A stretch of DNA of 64,000 nt from Ceratotherium simum simum (GCF_000283155.1 NW_004454166.1:12465292-12529291); one strand, 5' to 3'. Shown: positions 1 through 11,269, counted from the first letter of the stretch. The notes: generated from the sequence alone by a model not told the origin. Numbers and translations are program-made.

Positions 1-619
1 CCAAGCCCTTAACTACCATCTCCAACTCTCTTCCTGAGTGAGCTGCCCCTCACCAGAAGTATCCAGGAATGACAAGAATGACCATCAGTCCAGCAAGCTA
101 GAGAGGGAAGTACAGGACAAGTACTTCATACATCACAGGGTTCAATAAACATTGGTTAAACTGAGGATGGTGGGAATTCCATCTCTTTGAACCCCTTTGG
201 CCCTTTCAATCTGAAGCTTCTCTAGTCCTTGCTACTTGCATTTTCAATCTATCATTAATAGCATTGTCTTCCTGATGATTCTACATGTAGCAGGCTAGGC
301 TTAAATCTGGTGTTTTGTAACTGAGATGCAGGGAAGACATGCAAAAGCCAGGGGAGAGACAGGAGACAGGGGGAGCAGGAGCAGACATTCCCATCCTACC
401 ACTAAGCTCGTTTCTACCTGCTTTCCTTTCCCATAGAGTCCACTGGCTGACACAGAGCGTGTTCAGATTGTGAGGAGAGGGGAGTAGGGAGTGGAGTGGG
501 GGGAGAAGGAAATGAAAGTGCCTGTGTATTTGCTTAAACAGAACATAAAGAAACCAGGTATGCAATATCTTCGCATAACTCTGTTGCTAATAAACACATA
601 AACAATAAGATTGCAACTG
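1..619. other. single-copy sequence, nothing identified
   Basis: No repeat consensus, exon or RNA gene is recognisable. The tract at about 455-510 is purine-rich on the plus strand. Reading frames here are short and have no domain signature. Confidence 0.5.
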
Positions 620-700
620 GGATTTTGCAAATAGAATAGAGACAGTACCTGCCCTCAAGGGGCTCCTGGTCTGAATTCCACAAAAACAATGCAAAAGTGG
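620..700 (-). mobile_element. L2 fragment (weak)
   Basis: The stretch reading gagacagtacctgccctcaa followed by ggggctcctgg matches the antisense L2 3' region, where a 'ccctgccctcaaggagctc' type phrase is typical. Only this short core is recognisable. Confidence 0.4.
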
Positions 701-814
701 GCTGGAAAGGCAAGCCTGGCCAGGTAGGCAAGAGGAAGTGTCCAGGACCAGAGGAAAAGCTCACTGGGGAAGCTCAGGGTCTGCTCCTGAACAGAAAGTT
801 TGGGAATCTCCAAA

Positions 815-945
815 CTTAAACGTGGGCCCTAGCTCTGACTCCCACCTGTGAAACAGGACTAATTGTAACCACTAGGCAAGATAATGGTGAGTGAGAATTA
901 GGTGAAATAAAGTGTGGAGAAAGAGCTCTGTAAACTATGAAGAAA
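815..945 (+). mobile_element. MIR fragment (degenerate)
   Basis: A degraded MIR order is visible: a tRNA-like 'ctagctctgactcccacctgtg' area, a remnant of the 'aaatggg' core, then 'gagaattaggtgaaataa' and 'agctctgtaaac'. The match is weak. Confidence 0.4.
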
Positions 946-1044
946 CAGGCAAATTAAATTAGAGTAAAACTTGAGGTTTGGAAGCAGAATTCCTATGAAA
1001 ATGTTGTGTTCAGTCTATGGATTAATAATTCTCCCAACTTCCTT

Positions 1045-1212
1045 TGCCTTCAGTCTTAACTCTACATTAATATTCATTGAGCATCTACCTATATGCCACC
1101 CACATGTACCTGCATCAACTTTAATCCTCCCAAAAACATGCCAGGTATCTACCATCATTCCTAATTTACAAATAAGGGAACATGGGTCTGATAAAGATGA
1201 TAACAGATTTAG
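1045..1212 (-). mobile_element. MIR, antisense
   Basis: The antisense MIR order is present: ttcattgagcatctacctat, a degraded 'tgccaggca', 'tttaatcctccc', and then 'atttacaaataaggga' for the usual 'attttacagatgagga'. Confidence 0.6.
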
Positions 1213-1334
1213 AATTTATTTTGCTCATTTAATTATCTTTCCATAATTTTCTTAGTCTGTTTTCAGTATTTCTTACAAAATATTTCTACCAGAATACTGA
1301 GTTTGGGTATCAAGATCCCAATGCCATCCAATAA

Positions 1335-1580
1335 TTTACTTTATTTCATTAGTTCGTTCATTCAACCATATTTATCAAGTCCCTACCAGGTGCCAGGCAC
1401 AGCCAGACACTGTGTTAAATGGAAAAGAGAAGGGCTCTGCTCTTTCAGAGTTCATATTCTGGATGGTAGAGACAGATGATAAATAGGTAAACAAATACAT
1501 CAACAGGATACTATCACATAGTGTCAGGTGCCTTGAAGAACATTGAAATATATGCAAATGATGACTAAAGTGAACAAGCA
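1335..1580 (-). mobile_element. L2 3' end, antisense
   Basis: The segment opens with 'ttcgttcattcaaccatatttatcaagt' and 'accaggtgccaggca', the antisense L2 tail. It continues with 'gagttcatattctgg', 'gacagatgataaataggtaaac' and 'gtcaggtgcc', which is the L2 3' UTR order. Confidence 0.75.
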
Positions 1581-2359
1581 AAATTGTCATTTATCCTACT
1601 AAAAAATTTATATTTTCCTCAACAAAACATAAAATAGAATCTGTATAATTCCATCCATCTTGTTCTTCTGCCAAACGCAAATGATCCAAGGGCCAAGATA
1701 AATGCTTCCTGTTACCAATATAGAGTTATCAATGTCGAGGAATTATGCACATTGGAGGTGTTCAATTTCATCCAACAATCCTCTTTAAAACATCTTTAGC
1801 CCACCAGCCCAAGGCTATGGAATAAAATGGAGACAGCTCTGAAGAAGTTCCTGTCTGCAAATTCCATAGCTCTACTGTGATAAAAGCCCATTACTGTCAG
1901 GCATGATGGGATCCAGAATCTGCCTGTTTCCTAGAAGGAACACAGAGACGTGGGTACTGCTAACGTCAGAAATAAAAGTAGGGGCACTTTGAGCCAATAT
2001 GAGAGGGAGACAAACATCTTTCAAGAACATCTTGAGGAAGTATCCTATAAAATCCATATGGATTCTTGGCCAAGGCTTCTTGATTTATTATCACCAAAAA
2101 TTAGTTTGGTTTGATTGATTACATTGCAAATCACAATATGTACTAAAATCTTCTGTGGTTTTCTAATGATCAGAATAAATTCCAAAATGTCAAGCATAGC
2201 TTCTGGGCTATGACTTATTTAAATCCTCCTGGTATGTTGCCAATGGAGTGCCCAAGATAATGCGATTAGTGCATTCGACAAAAATAACACTACTTCCTCA
2301 TTCAAAAAAGCACTCTCGATAAATAACCCTCAATGACAGTTTACTACTCCCTGGGTGGA
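1581..2359. other. single-copy sequence, nothing identified
   Basis: No consensus repeat or coding signature is seen. The composition is ordinary and AT-rich. Confidence 0.45.
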
Positions 2360-2600
2360 GAAGTAAAACAGAAAGAGCAAGTATTTGGAGATTAGGACCT
2401 AGTTTGAGACATATCTCTGCCATTTCCTTGGAGAGTCATCTTCTATAAGCTACTTATCCTCTTTGAGACTCTGTTTCCTCATCTGTAAAATGGGGATAGT
2501 AATATCTATCAATCAGCATTTTCGTGAGGATTAAGTAAAGGAATGTGCATTCACACACATCGTAAAGGGCAACTTATCATATACCTGGTTACGGTTATTC
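2360..2600 (+). mobile_element. MIR, near full length
   Basis: The MIR core is well preserved: 'gactctgtttcctcatctgtaaaatgggga' followed by 'tagtaatatct' and 'gtgaggattaagtaaaggaatg'. The 5' tRNA-like part ('ctctgccatttccttgg') can also be followed. Confidence 0.9.
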
Positions 2601-2749
2601 CCGGGAGAGCGCCTGCTACAACCAGTGTAAGATAAAACATGTGTCAATCAGGGAACCTCAGCAACTATTTGCAATTTTTTTTCAGCCTGAAAAAGTGGGT
2701 CATTTAGGCCTTCTAATATTAAAATATACAGCAGAAATGACAGTGCATT

Positions 2750-3020
2750 ATCTGAGCTCTGCTTATGTCACCATTACTCAGGGCACCTCAACTCTAAGTT
2801 AGGTGCTATAAGAATCATCATAAGCACTGAGCAAGTATTTCATTCATCTACTCATTCATTCATTCATTTCTTATCCATCATTAGACATCATACACTCATT
2901 CAATAAGCCTATTTAGAGCCCAGTGCCGTGCTGGGGATTGTTCAATGTGCAGGAGGGGAGGCAGATAAGTAAGATAGTGATTGCAGTATACTGTGATGAG
3001 AGAAATAACAACAAAAACAA
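2750..3020 (-). mobile_element. L2 3' end, antisense
   Basis: A tetranucleotide-like 'ctcattcattcattcattt' is followed by 'caataagcctatttagagcccagtgccgtgctgggga', then 'ggaggcagataagtaag'. This is the antisense L2 tail and 3' UTR. The start may include a second, older L2 or MIR piece. Confidence 0.7.
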
Positions 3021-3029
3021 TAATAATAA

Positions 3030-3300
3030 ACGTTAACTCTGCTGATCAGGCTTCTGGTTGTAAGCAGCGGACACCAACTCTGGCTTATTTAAGCAGAAAA
3101 GGAATTTATTGAGGGAAAAAAATTGCTCAGAGAATTTCTGGGAAGTTTGGAGAACCAGAAGCTGAAAATGGGCAAGAACTAAGAGAGGCCACACAATGGG
3201 ACCACAGCCAAAATCCCCCCACAGGAAAGATCTGGTGAGGATATCGTGGCTGATCCTGTTTCCACAGCTACTCTGGAAAACAGGCTGTTCTTGCTGCTGC
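3030..3300 (+). repeat. interspersed repeat, family not named
   Basis: The phrase 'ggcttctggttgtaagcagcgg...ccaactctggcttatttaagcagaaaaggaatttattg' resembles a dispersed mammalian repeat class, but I cannot name the family with certainty. The downstream boundary is approximate. Confidence 0.45.
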
Positions 3301-3491
3301 CAAGTTCAAGAGGATAAACTCCCCAGGTAGTATGGGGAAACATGACACTAACTCTGAGGCTACCCAAGCACTGGGTCCCAATGGGGAAGGGAAACTACCA
3401 GCTGGCCTTTCAGCTTTGAAGGTGAATGCAGCCCTTCTAGGACTCATCCTAAGGGAATCCTCCAAATATAGGGATGAGTTTCAGGTACCAG

Positions 3492-3718
3492 GCAGACAAA
3501 CATTTACTGAGTGCTTCCCACGTGCCAGACACTATGCTAAGCAACTTACATGCAAGATCTCATTTGATCCTCACAGCAGTCTTATAAGACAGGTACTTTA
3601 CTATTAAACTACTGATAAACTGAGACTTAGCAAGAGGAAGAAACTTACCAAGGTTATACAGCTAGTAAATGGCAAAGTCCTGACTTATACTCAATTTTTG
3701 ACAACTGTACTACACTAC
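3492..3718 (-). mobile_element. MIR, antisense
   Basis: Antisense MIR order: 'acatttactgagtgcttcccacgtgcc', 'tctcatttgatcctcacagc', 'gataaactgagacttagcaag', 'aaggttatacagctagtaaatggc'. Nearly the whole element is present. Confidence 0.9.
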
Positions 3719-3739
3719 AAAGAGAGAAAGAAGTACAAA

Positions 3740-3900
3740 GGTTCTCAGGATCATAGGCAAGAAGCCCCTGAATCAGACCAGGGGGTGAGGGAAGGCATCC
3801 CAGAGAAAGAGAGGTTGCAATGAGATTGAACAGATGAGAAGTTCGTTAGCTATTGCAGGGAGGTGTGTGGGCATGGAGGGTAGGGGCAATGGGGGTTAGG
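3740..3900 (-). mobile_element. L2 fragment, antisense
   Basis: The motif 'gtgagggaaggcatcccagagaaagagaggttgcaatgaga' corresponds to the antisense L2 'cagggaaggcctctctgaggaggtgacatttga' block. It is degraded. Confidence 0.5.
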
Positions 3901-4734
3901 AGACCCCAAGGAGAGCAAACAACATACGAAAAGAAAAAATGGCATGAAACAAACTCAGATTTCTTGAAACCAAAGGTCTTTTATTCATGCAGTACAGTTG
4001 GAGAAAAGAATACAAAGGAGGGGGTGTGAATGGGAAATGTGGTGGCCAACATGTGTGGTGGCTCAGGCACATGTTTGCCCCTAGAACAGTATCCTGGAAG
4101 AGATTCTAGGTCAATCCATCATTAACAAGTGCCCATATCTAATCTCAGGCATAGAGAGTGACATTTAATTGTTCAATTCTTTTGTCTTTACTGAATAAGT
4201 AGAGGGAATGAAGTGAGCAGAATATCCTGACAACTTTCAGCACTATTTTCCTAAGTTGATCCCACCATTCTAACCCTAGAATCCACAGAGCAAGGAATTT
4301 TCCAGGGGCAGTAGGAATTCCAAAGAGAGAGTGCTCAACTTGGAGTGATCCTGAATACTGCATGATGACCCAAGTATTTGCTGAGAGTAATCAGTGACCA
4401 GCTACTGACAAGTCTGGCCAAGGTCAGGATTTACTATAAGACTTTCTCCCAGGCAAGATCAGCAAGGAGCAATGCTTCATGCCTTATTCACTCAGCCCAG
4501 GCCATTGCCCCAACGTCTCACCTCACATTAACATTAGCGCCAGTTCAGTGGGTAGGCATAACCAGGTCAGGAGTGCCTTGTCAAATTAAATTTTAAAGTG
4601 CTTCATTTTTTTCTAAAAAGAGAAAGTTATGTTTTTAATTTTATGTAGGGGCATATATCAGCAACTGTTAAATGTCCCCAAAAATCCATTCTTTCCTTCT
4701 TCTATTTAGTATTAGAACACACACACGTGCACAC
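3901..4734. other. single-copy sequence, nothing identified
   Basis: No repeat family or exon is recognised. A 'ttttattc' at about 3979 could be read as an antisense polyadenylation signal, but no gene structure supports that. Confidence 0.4.
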
Positions 4735-5135
4735 ACAGATACCTCCATCCTGAGTTTTATCGGAACAAATACCCACTCCATTAGAAACACATTTCCCAGA
4801 TTCCCTTGCAGCTAGGTGTGCCCATGTGACTATGTTTCCCTAATGTAGACAGGAAGTGATGTGTACAACTTCTGGTCATTTTCTTCACAGCAAACTGCCT
4901 TCCAATCATTCGGTTTCTCCATTCCCAAAAGTTAGAACATGGACATGTCGTTGGCAAGAAATGGACTATGCAGATGAGGAAAACATTCTAGGAGATAGTG
5001 GAGCAACAATAAAGGAGGAACCTAGATCCCTGAATGACCTCATAGAGCTGCCCAGTCATCCTGTGCCATCCATCTACAATAGGACTGTTACGTGAAAGAG
5101 AAATAAGCTTCTGTGTATTTGGGTTACCGTGTCAC
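4735..5135 (+). repeat. LTR-like interspersed repeat (family A), copy 1
   Basis: The order is 'cccttgcagctaggtgtgcccatgtgact', 'aggaagtgatgtgtacaactt', 'ggagcaacaataaaggaggaacctagatccctgaatgac', then 'gtgaaagagaaataagcttctgtgt' and 'tgggttaccgtgtc'. Two further copies with the same order lie at about 53020-53220 and 55675-56065. The AATAAA-like signal near the end suggests a solo LTR, but I cannot name the family. Confidence 0.6.
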
Positions 5136-5179
5136 ATTTTCTCACATGAAAAAAAGGGCAAACAACATCAAATTTTCAG

Positions 5180-5275
5180 GTTGTTAAAAGAATCATAAAT
5201 AAAGGACCTTTGTACGGTGCTGGTACACAATGAATGCTATAATTGCTACTATTTTTACTGTTATCTTATTTCAGG
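5180..5275 (+). mobile_element. MIR 3' part
   Basis: The stretch 'ggtgctggtacacaatgaatgctataattgctactattttt' matches the MIR 3' end, where 'gtgcctggcacatagtaagcgctcaataaatg' is expected. The 5' part is not recognisable. Confidence 0.45.
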
Positions 5276-6017
5276 CCTACTGATAAGGCCTACTGCAAAT
5301 ACCACAGTGCCCTGAGGCCTCCAACTTGGAACCCTCTAAATATGTTAGAATCCCCAGTCTCCAATATCCTATGAACAGTCACGTTTATCTAATGGAACAT
5401 GCTATGAATTCTATCAGCTGGCCCTGGACTTCATCCCACTTTTGAACATCTACAACCTTCCAATTTGGCACTTTGCATGTCAACTCTGCAACTGGAATGT
5501 GAGAGGAGGCCTCCACACCTGAGCAGTGGAGGGTGAGTCTGCACCCACTGAACCCCTGCAGGTAGGCGGGTGCTCTCTACCTGCAGCCAGTACTTCAGTT
5601 AGAAGCTGCTCTTTTCGTGTCTGTGGTATGACATGTCATCTCACAGATATGGCTTTCCAGGACTAGTTTAGGTGACCAATTTGGTTTAGAAAAGAAAACA
5701 TGGAAAGACTTTACCATCGGCTCTACTGCCCTCTTACATTTTATCCAAGAAGTTTCCAGATTTATAGCATGGAGGCAGCAGTCACTACCTGCAATATTAG
5801 CAGCACACCCTGGCGAAGTTGTCAATTCTGTTCATGAAGTTCAAAACTCTGAACCATGGCAGGGCTGATGAAAAGTATAAACTGCCAATTCTTCAGAGTT
5901 CTACAAATATCCTCATACCATGTAAAGCATGGGCAGTGAAGAGTCCTCTTAGGGACTCCCTCACCCACCCACCCACTCCCAGAAAGATAATAGACTCTTT
6001 CATCTGGAGCCCTATGT
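5276..6017. other. single-copy sequence, nothing identified
   Basis: No repeat or coding signature is seen. Confidence 0.4.
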
Positions 6018-6130
6018 CAGATTTTTTTAAACCACTTTATCAAGCTATGATTGACATACAAAAAGTCATACATATTTAAAATATACAACTTGATGAGTTT
6101 GGAGGTAAGTATACATGCATGATGTTAGCT
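6018..6130 (+). mobile_element. L1 3' fragment
   Basis: The stretch 'accactttatcaagctatgattgacatacaaaaagtcatacatatttaaaatatacaacttgatgagttt' is the L1 3' region 'tttattgaggtataattgacatac...tttaaagtgtacaatttgatgagttt'. It ends after 'gtatacatgcatgatg'. Confidence 0.8.
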
Positions 6131-7312
6131 TTAAAGGAACAAATTCTCCTCAGCTCATAATCCCAGGTAACATCCTAACTGAAATTAATTTTTTCTTTAG
6201 GCCTCAGAGAAGCCAGTTGTTTCTGCACCTATGCCAGGGTAGATATAATAGGTCACTGTTTGCCATTGGTTCTCCAGAGTGGATTTATGCTGCCTACAGT
6301 TGGCCAACATTTTAAGTAAAACTTTCTTCAGCTCATGGCTAGAAAATGTTGCACTGGGTATCAAGAACTAGGCAAGGCTGTGAACAAACAAACAAAAATT
6401 CAATAGTCCTTTACTGCTAAAAACACTATTCTGACTTAATTCCACCCTACAGTGCTGAAGCATGAAAGAATGTGAGTTTACAAACAAACAAAATCCCAAG
6501 TGTTAAACCACTCTGTGCTACTATAGTATGCACAGTAGCACCCTTTTAATTTGCCATTACCTTCCTGTTTCTAGTTCTCTTTTATAAATAAAAAGATCCC
6601 TGATGCCAGCTTGCCCAAAGGTCATTCCATGGAGCTTCATAAGGCATGAAGGAGGCCCTCAGCCTCACAGTAAAAGAAGTCAGTTCCAGGCACTTGCCCA
6701 AGGTCACCTGGTGGGTCAGTGGTAAAGCCACGGTCTTGCAGCTTCCAGTCCAAAGTGCCCAGAGTGCAGGGTGTTTTCGCTGCTCCAGCTGACAGGTCAT
6801 CTGTCGTGTTTCTCATTGGCTCATTCATTTTCAAGGGCCAGAACCATGCTGACGTTCATGTCAAGACCTCATTGATGTAGGGCAAGTGCTCTACAAGGCT
6901 TTCCATGCAAAGGGTGAGAAACATCAGTTCCCATGAAAGGAGAAACTTATTGCACAAAACCCAGCCATCCCAAAAGCTGTGTGTGCCATGAGGTCAGAGG
7001 CCAGGAGGCTTCTCAGGATGGTATGCGTTCTGTATGGAATGTCTGAACTTGCCAGATCTTGGGGAAGTTGGACTTCTCCCAAGGAGAGTTGGGACTCTTG
7101 ATAACTGTCAGCACATCTCACAAAGACAGGAACTAGTGAGATAGAGATGCCAAGCAGCCAGGAACCATTAAGAATAAAACTTGAGCTGCTGAAGGAAACT
7201 GGAGACTAAGTGATTTGTCTTTTCTGAGCTGCAACCTGCAAACTTTGAGAACGAAGTGCCATCTATTGTGGGTCTGTTCTGGATTTGGCTCTTAGTACAC
7301 CTGATTTCACTG
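6131..7312. other. mostly single-copy; one weak antisense MIR core
   Basis: At about 6680-6785, 'ccaggcacttgcccaaggtcacctggtgggtcagtggtaaagcc' looks like an antisense MIR. The rest carries nothing I recognise. A run 'aacaaacaaac' lies near 6386 and 6482. Confidence 0.4.
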
Positions 7313-7790
7313 AGGCAGTACAGTGTAGTGCAAGGTTTCTCAACTGAGGCGCTATTGACGTTTTGGACCAGATAAGTCTTTGTTGTGGGGGATCTCTCAT
7401 GCATTGTAGGATGTTTAGCAGCAACCCTGGCCTCTACCCACTAGATGCCAGTAGCACCTCCTCTTGCCACTTGTGACAACCCAGATCATCGCCAGGCATT
7501 GCCAAATGTCCCCTGGGAGGCAGAATCACCTCAAGTTAAGAACCACTACTATAGTGGCTAATTTTGCAGGCTCTGGAATCAGACAGCCAGAATCCAAATC
7601 CTGACCCCCTCACCCCGTTTATCAGGTAACTTTAGAAAATTCCATAACTTCTCCATTCTTAACAGAAAATAGAGTTAACGTTAATACCACACGTAGGATG
7701 GTTATGATGATTAAATGAGACATCACACATGAAGCATGTAGAATCAAGCCTAGCACAGAGAAAGCCAATGTTCAGATACATATTATCATT
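7313..7790 (+). mobile_element. MIR interrupted by MER20
   Basis: The MIR 5' end 'aggcagtacagtgtagtg' is followed by a MER20. It resumes after 7548 with 'ctatagtggctaattttgcaggctctggaatcagacagcc' and then 'ggttatgatgattaaatgagac' and 'agcctagcacagag'. The two halves join into a normal MIR order, so MER20 inserted after the MIR. Confidence 0.85.
7331..7548 (-). mobile_element. MER20 (hAT-Charlie), antisense, full length
   Basis: The element runs from 'caaggtttctcaactgaggcgctattgacgttttgga' through 'ttgtaggatgtttagcagcaaccctggcctctacccactagatgcc' to 'ccaaatgtcccctgggaggcagaatcacctcaagttaagaaccacta'. Flanking 8-mers GTGTAGTG (7323-7330) and CTATAGTG (7549-7556) are a degraded target-site duplication of the length expected for hAT elements. 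Confidence 0.92.
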
Positions 7791-7908
7791 CTCATTTTTC
7801 AAAAAAGGCAAGTGAGGCTCAGAGAAGTGACTAAGAGATCACACAACCAGCAAGTAGCCCAGCTAGATGTAAACATAGGACTGCAGGACTCTTCATGCAT
7901 TCAGTAGC
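7791..7908 (-). mobile_element. MIR fragment, antisense
   Basis: The stretch 'aggcaagtgaggctcagagaagtgactaagagatcacacaaccagcaagtagcccagctagatgtaaacatagga' is the antisense MIR internal part. Confidence 0.75.
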
Positions 7909-7909
7909 C

Positions 7910-8115
7910 ATCGAGCGAGCTGCTTCCACACACAGGCCCTGTTCTGGGCTCTGCGGCTAAAGAGGATACAAGATCTGATCCCTGTGCTCAAGGAACTCCA
8001 AATCCAGTGAAGGAGGCAGTCATGTGGCCTGGCGGTTTCAGTAACGCCTGTTGTGGGCTATGGTAGAAGTGCAGAGAAGAGCAGGGGTGGTGTGTGAGCA
8101 GAGCTGAGGCACCTG
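7910..8115 (-). mobile_element. L2 fragment, antisense
   Basis: The order 'aggccctgttctgggctctgcggctaaagaggatacaagatctgatccctgtgctcaaggaactccaaatc' is the antisense L2 3' UTR. Confidence 0.75.
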
Positions 8116-8898
8116 ACCCAGCCCAGGTCATGGGGGAAACAACACCCAAAGGGATCCTGAAAGATTCCAAAGCTCTTTCCACTTCACCATACTGCTTCTT
8201 TCATCAAACAGATGACAGACAGCTTTCAATCGTGACTGCAGATGTACCACTGAAGCATGAGGTCTGCAGTAAGTCTGGGCAGCCCCACTGGTCTCCAACT
8301 ACTTGTGGAAAGGGAAGAAGAGTCTCAATGAGACTGAGTTGGATCTCTTCACTGAGAAGCTCGTGGTGGGTCAAGTGAAAACTGTCCCTCGCCTAGGGTC
8401 AGTGCATTCTTCAGCAGTTTGGCGAGAGAGGATAGCACAGCCCGGGTTGCCAGCACTGGTCTCTTTGCTCAATTTCAAAGACAATTAAAATTTACTCAGC
8501 ATGAATAGGCAGTGATGATGAATAAGTAAAAACCCAAATTGCCAGGAGGGTAAGTTCTTTTCCTTGAAGAAGCTGATTGCATAAGAAGGGACCATGATCT
8601 TCACAATAGATAAAAGGGTTTCACAAGCAGAGATATTTTAATAGCCCTATATTTCACTTAATGAGCTGACCGCTGAAGGCATACATTCGTATTTCCACTG
8701 GTTTGCTTTAAACACCTGCATCATGGCTGTGTCATTGTGCACCTGTACAGAACTCCAATCACTTGGACCTGTCCTGTGTGACAGCCCTGGGCCCCTGCAA
8801 AGAAGGTGGAGAGGGTCAAACCCCATGGCAATCCTTTGAGAAGAGTATCCAGTGCCACTTCCCGTCATCGATCCTGATAGGGAAGAAGACTCCACAGG
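8116..8898. other. single-copy sequence, nothing identified
   Basis: No repeat or coding signature is seen. Overlapping short frames on both strands have no recognisable domain. Confidence 0.45.
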
Positions 8899-9072
8899 CC
8901 TGTGCAAAGTGTGGCCCTTAGATCGGCAGCATCAGCATCCCCTGGGAACTTGTCAGAAATGCAAAGTCTGTTGCTGCACCCCAGACCTCCTAAATCAGAG
9001 TCTTTGGGGGTGGCAATCTATATTTTAACAAGCTCTTCACATGACTCTTATGTAAAAGTTTGAGAACCACTG
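8899..9072 (-). mobile_element. MER5A (hAT-Charlie), antisense
   Basis: The order 'gcaaagtgtggccctt', 'cagcatcagcatcccctgggaacttgtcagaaatgcaaagtctg', 'ccccagacctcctaaatcagagtct', 'atattttaacaagctcttc', 'aaaagtttgagaaccactg' matches MER5A along its length. Confidence 0.92.
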
Positions 9073-9094
9073 TCATAGACCATCTTCCCTTCAC

Positions 9095-9330
9095 CATCCC
9101 TTTCATTAATTCATTCACCAATATTTATTGAGTATCTACCCTTTAATAATTTTGCTACTAGATGTAGGGTGTATAGTAGTGAATAAAATTGACATAGTTT
9201 TTGCTCTTGCAAAATTTAAATTCTTTTCTGGGGAGCAATGGGAGTGGGGGCCACTTTTGAAGAGAAACCAATGAAGTAACTAAAAGCAAACTCTTATTCC
9301 TGACAGATACGCAAGTAGAGTCACATCACA
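9095..9330 (-). mobile_element. L2 3' end, antisense
   Basis: The stretch 'taattcattcaccaatatttattgagtatctaccctttaat' is followed by 'tagatgtagggtgtatagtagtgaataaaattgacatagtttttgctcttg', the antisense L2 tail and UTR. Confidence 0.8.
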
Positions 9331-9429
9331 TCATAAACATGAGAATGCTAACCCAGAAGAAATATGTAGTAGGCATCAGATGAAAAAATGACAGAAACAA
9401 TAAATGAGAATTAGGCAATTTCTACTCTG

Positions 9430-9612
9430 CCGTTTTACAACCCCCTCACCTACCCTGCCCTAGGACTCTGCACTCAGTTGCTTATTTGCATTTTTATTTC
9501 CTCTACCTGTGTCTGAGCCCCTTGAGAAAGGCCAATGTCCCATTCACCAAGGGTTTCCCAGGACTCAGCATAGTACCTAGAACTCACTCAATATTTACAG
9601 AATGAATAAGGA
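9430..9612 (+). mobile_element. L2 3' end
   Basis: The order 'ccccttgagaaaggccaatgtcccattcacc', 'ggactcagcatagtacctagaactcactcaatatttacagaatgaataa' is the sense L2 3' end. Confidence 0.8.
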
Positions 9613-10232
9613 AAGGAATAAACCCCCACTAGCCTGGGAGGTTGCCCAATGCGCTCTGTGTCCTAGAAAACCCCTCAGACAGCCTGCAGCCTTACCCCAG
9701 ACTAAGAAAGGGCCCTCCTGCACACCAATAACTTCTGTAAAAATTCTGCAAGCGAGAATTTTTAACTGTCTTTACAAGCCAGGTCCCATCTAGAGGACAG
9801 TGATGCAGAGCTTCCTTCAAGGAAATCAAATCTCTCTGGAAGCACCTCTCTGTGCTACGGGATTGCAGCAGAGACGGAGAAGGAAGAGCAGGAGAGACAG
9901 GCCTCCCAGGGAGCTGCCCCAAGGGCAAAATTAGAAATGAGCCTAGGTAGGGGAGCAAAGACACAGGGAAGTGCTGTCCTCAGCCCACCCTTCCTGGAAA
10001 ACAGGAACATCAACTAGTCAGCACTAACAGCAAGCAGCTCAGACCTGAGAGATTTCACTCAACTGGAAATCCTTAGGCAAGCCGATAGGGAGAGATTTTT
10101 GCCTCATTTGGACACTTGATGGACTTAAGCCAGACTGTGTATTTACTTAGGAAGGAGAAGAATAAAACATTAAAACATATTCTTCATGCTGAAATTTCAT
10201 TATCCAAAAACAAGATAAAAATAGGGATTTCA
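9613..10232. other. single-copy sequence, nothing identified
   Basis: No repeat family or exon is recognised. Confidence 0.45.
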
Positions 10233-10485
10233 GGGGCCGGCCCTGTGGCGTAGCGGTTGTGTGTGTGCGCTCCGCTGCTGGCGGTCCAGATTTGGATCCC
10301 AGGCGCACACCTATGCACCGCTTGTCAGGCCATGCTGTGGCGGCATCCTATATAAAGTGGAGGAAGATGGGCACAGATGTTAGCCCAGGGCCAGTCTTCC
10401 TCAGCAAAAAAAAAAAAAAAAAAGAGGAGGATTGGCATGGATGTCAGCTCAGGGCTGATCTTCCTCACCAAAAAAAAAAAAAAAT
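10233..10485 (+). mobile_element. ERE SINE (tailed type, two tail modules)
   Basis: Head 'ggggccggccctgtggcgtagcggttgtg', then a degraded B box 'gatttggatcccagg', then 'ccatgctgtggcggcatcctatataaagtggaggaagatggg'. Two copies of the module 'gatgt(t/c)agc(c/t)cagggc...tcttcctca' follow, separated by an A-rich run. Flanks 'aatagggatttca' and 'aatagaagatttca' are a slightly diverged target-site duplication. The element derives from tRNA-Ser and is moved by L1 enzymes in trans. Confidence 0.95.
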
Positions 10486-11265
10486 AGAAGATTTCATATC
10501 ATCTTTCAGCTCTCAAGGAATAAAATCCCCTCTGAATATGTGGACTTATTATTTGGGTTTTGCTTATGCACTTTCTTATAAGAATATGATATATGAAAGC
10601 GAGAGTGTTCACGGATAAAGAAATTGAAGATACTCAGGGGCTGTATGAGGGCCCTTACAGAAGAAGAATAAGAGATGGGAAGAGTTGACAGAGTCTCCAT
10701 GACTGAGGCCACCAGTGATCAGCAGCTGAAGGAAGGGGGCTCTCTGCTTTCCATCTTTTGCCCCAGCAGGATTATCCTCTGGGTTAACAGAGAGGGACAG
10801 AAGTTTGTGTAAGCCTTACTCACAGCCCAGCTGTGATGAACGAGGGCCCAAGATAGGCTTACTTTATCCTCAGTGTACAGAAGCTTCTAAGATGAAGCAT
10901 GAGTGAAAGGTTTAGGGTCTCCCTCACCTTGTGCAGGAGGAGAGGAGGGGAAGGGGAGGAAGGATCCCCTAGCCAACCATCCACCGACTGCTGCCCAGTG
11001 CAGGAGTCCCTGGGCTGAGCCCAGAGCAGGGATGCTCAGGGGAACTCTGGGGAAAAGAATCATTGGGCCAAACTGGAGATGACACAAAGGCCCAGACAGC
11101 CCCTACAAAGGAGATCTCAGGCTCTGGGAACTTGGGTCTCCCACAAGAGCCTGTAGCCTTCAGGGGCCCAGAGCAGATGCTAGAGACCCTTCTGCCAGCC
11201 CAGAACCAGCCTACATCCACGTGGTAAGTCAGGGAGGGGCAGACAGAGGCCTGTGAACTCTTAGA
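10486..11265. other. single-copy sequence, nothing identified
   Basis: No repeat or coding signature is seen. The second half (10880-11230) is richer in GC and purines. Confidence 0.45.
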
Positions 11266-11269
11266 ACTG

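Noticed and set aside
3979..3986. Antisense polyadenylation-like signal (ttttattc)
   Set aside because: Such hexamers are common in AT-rich DNA and no coding or untranslated structure was found upstream on that strand.
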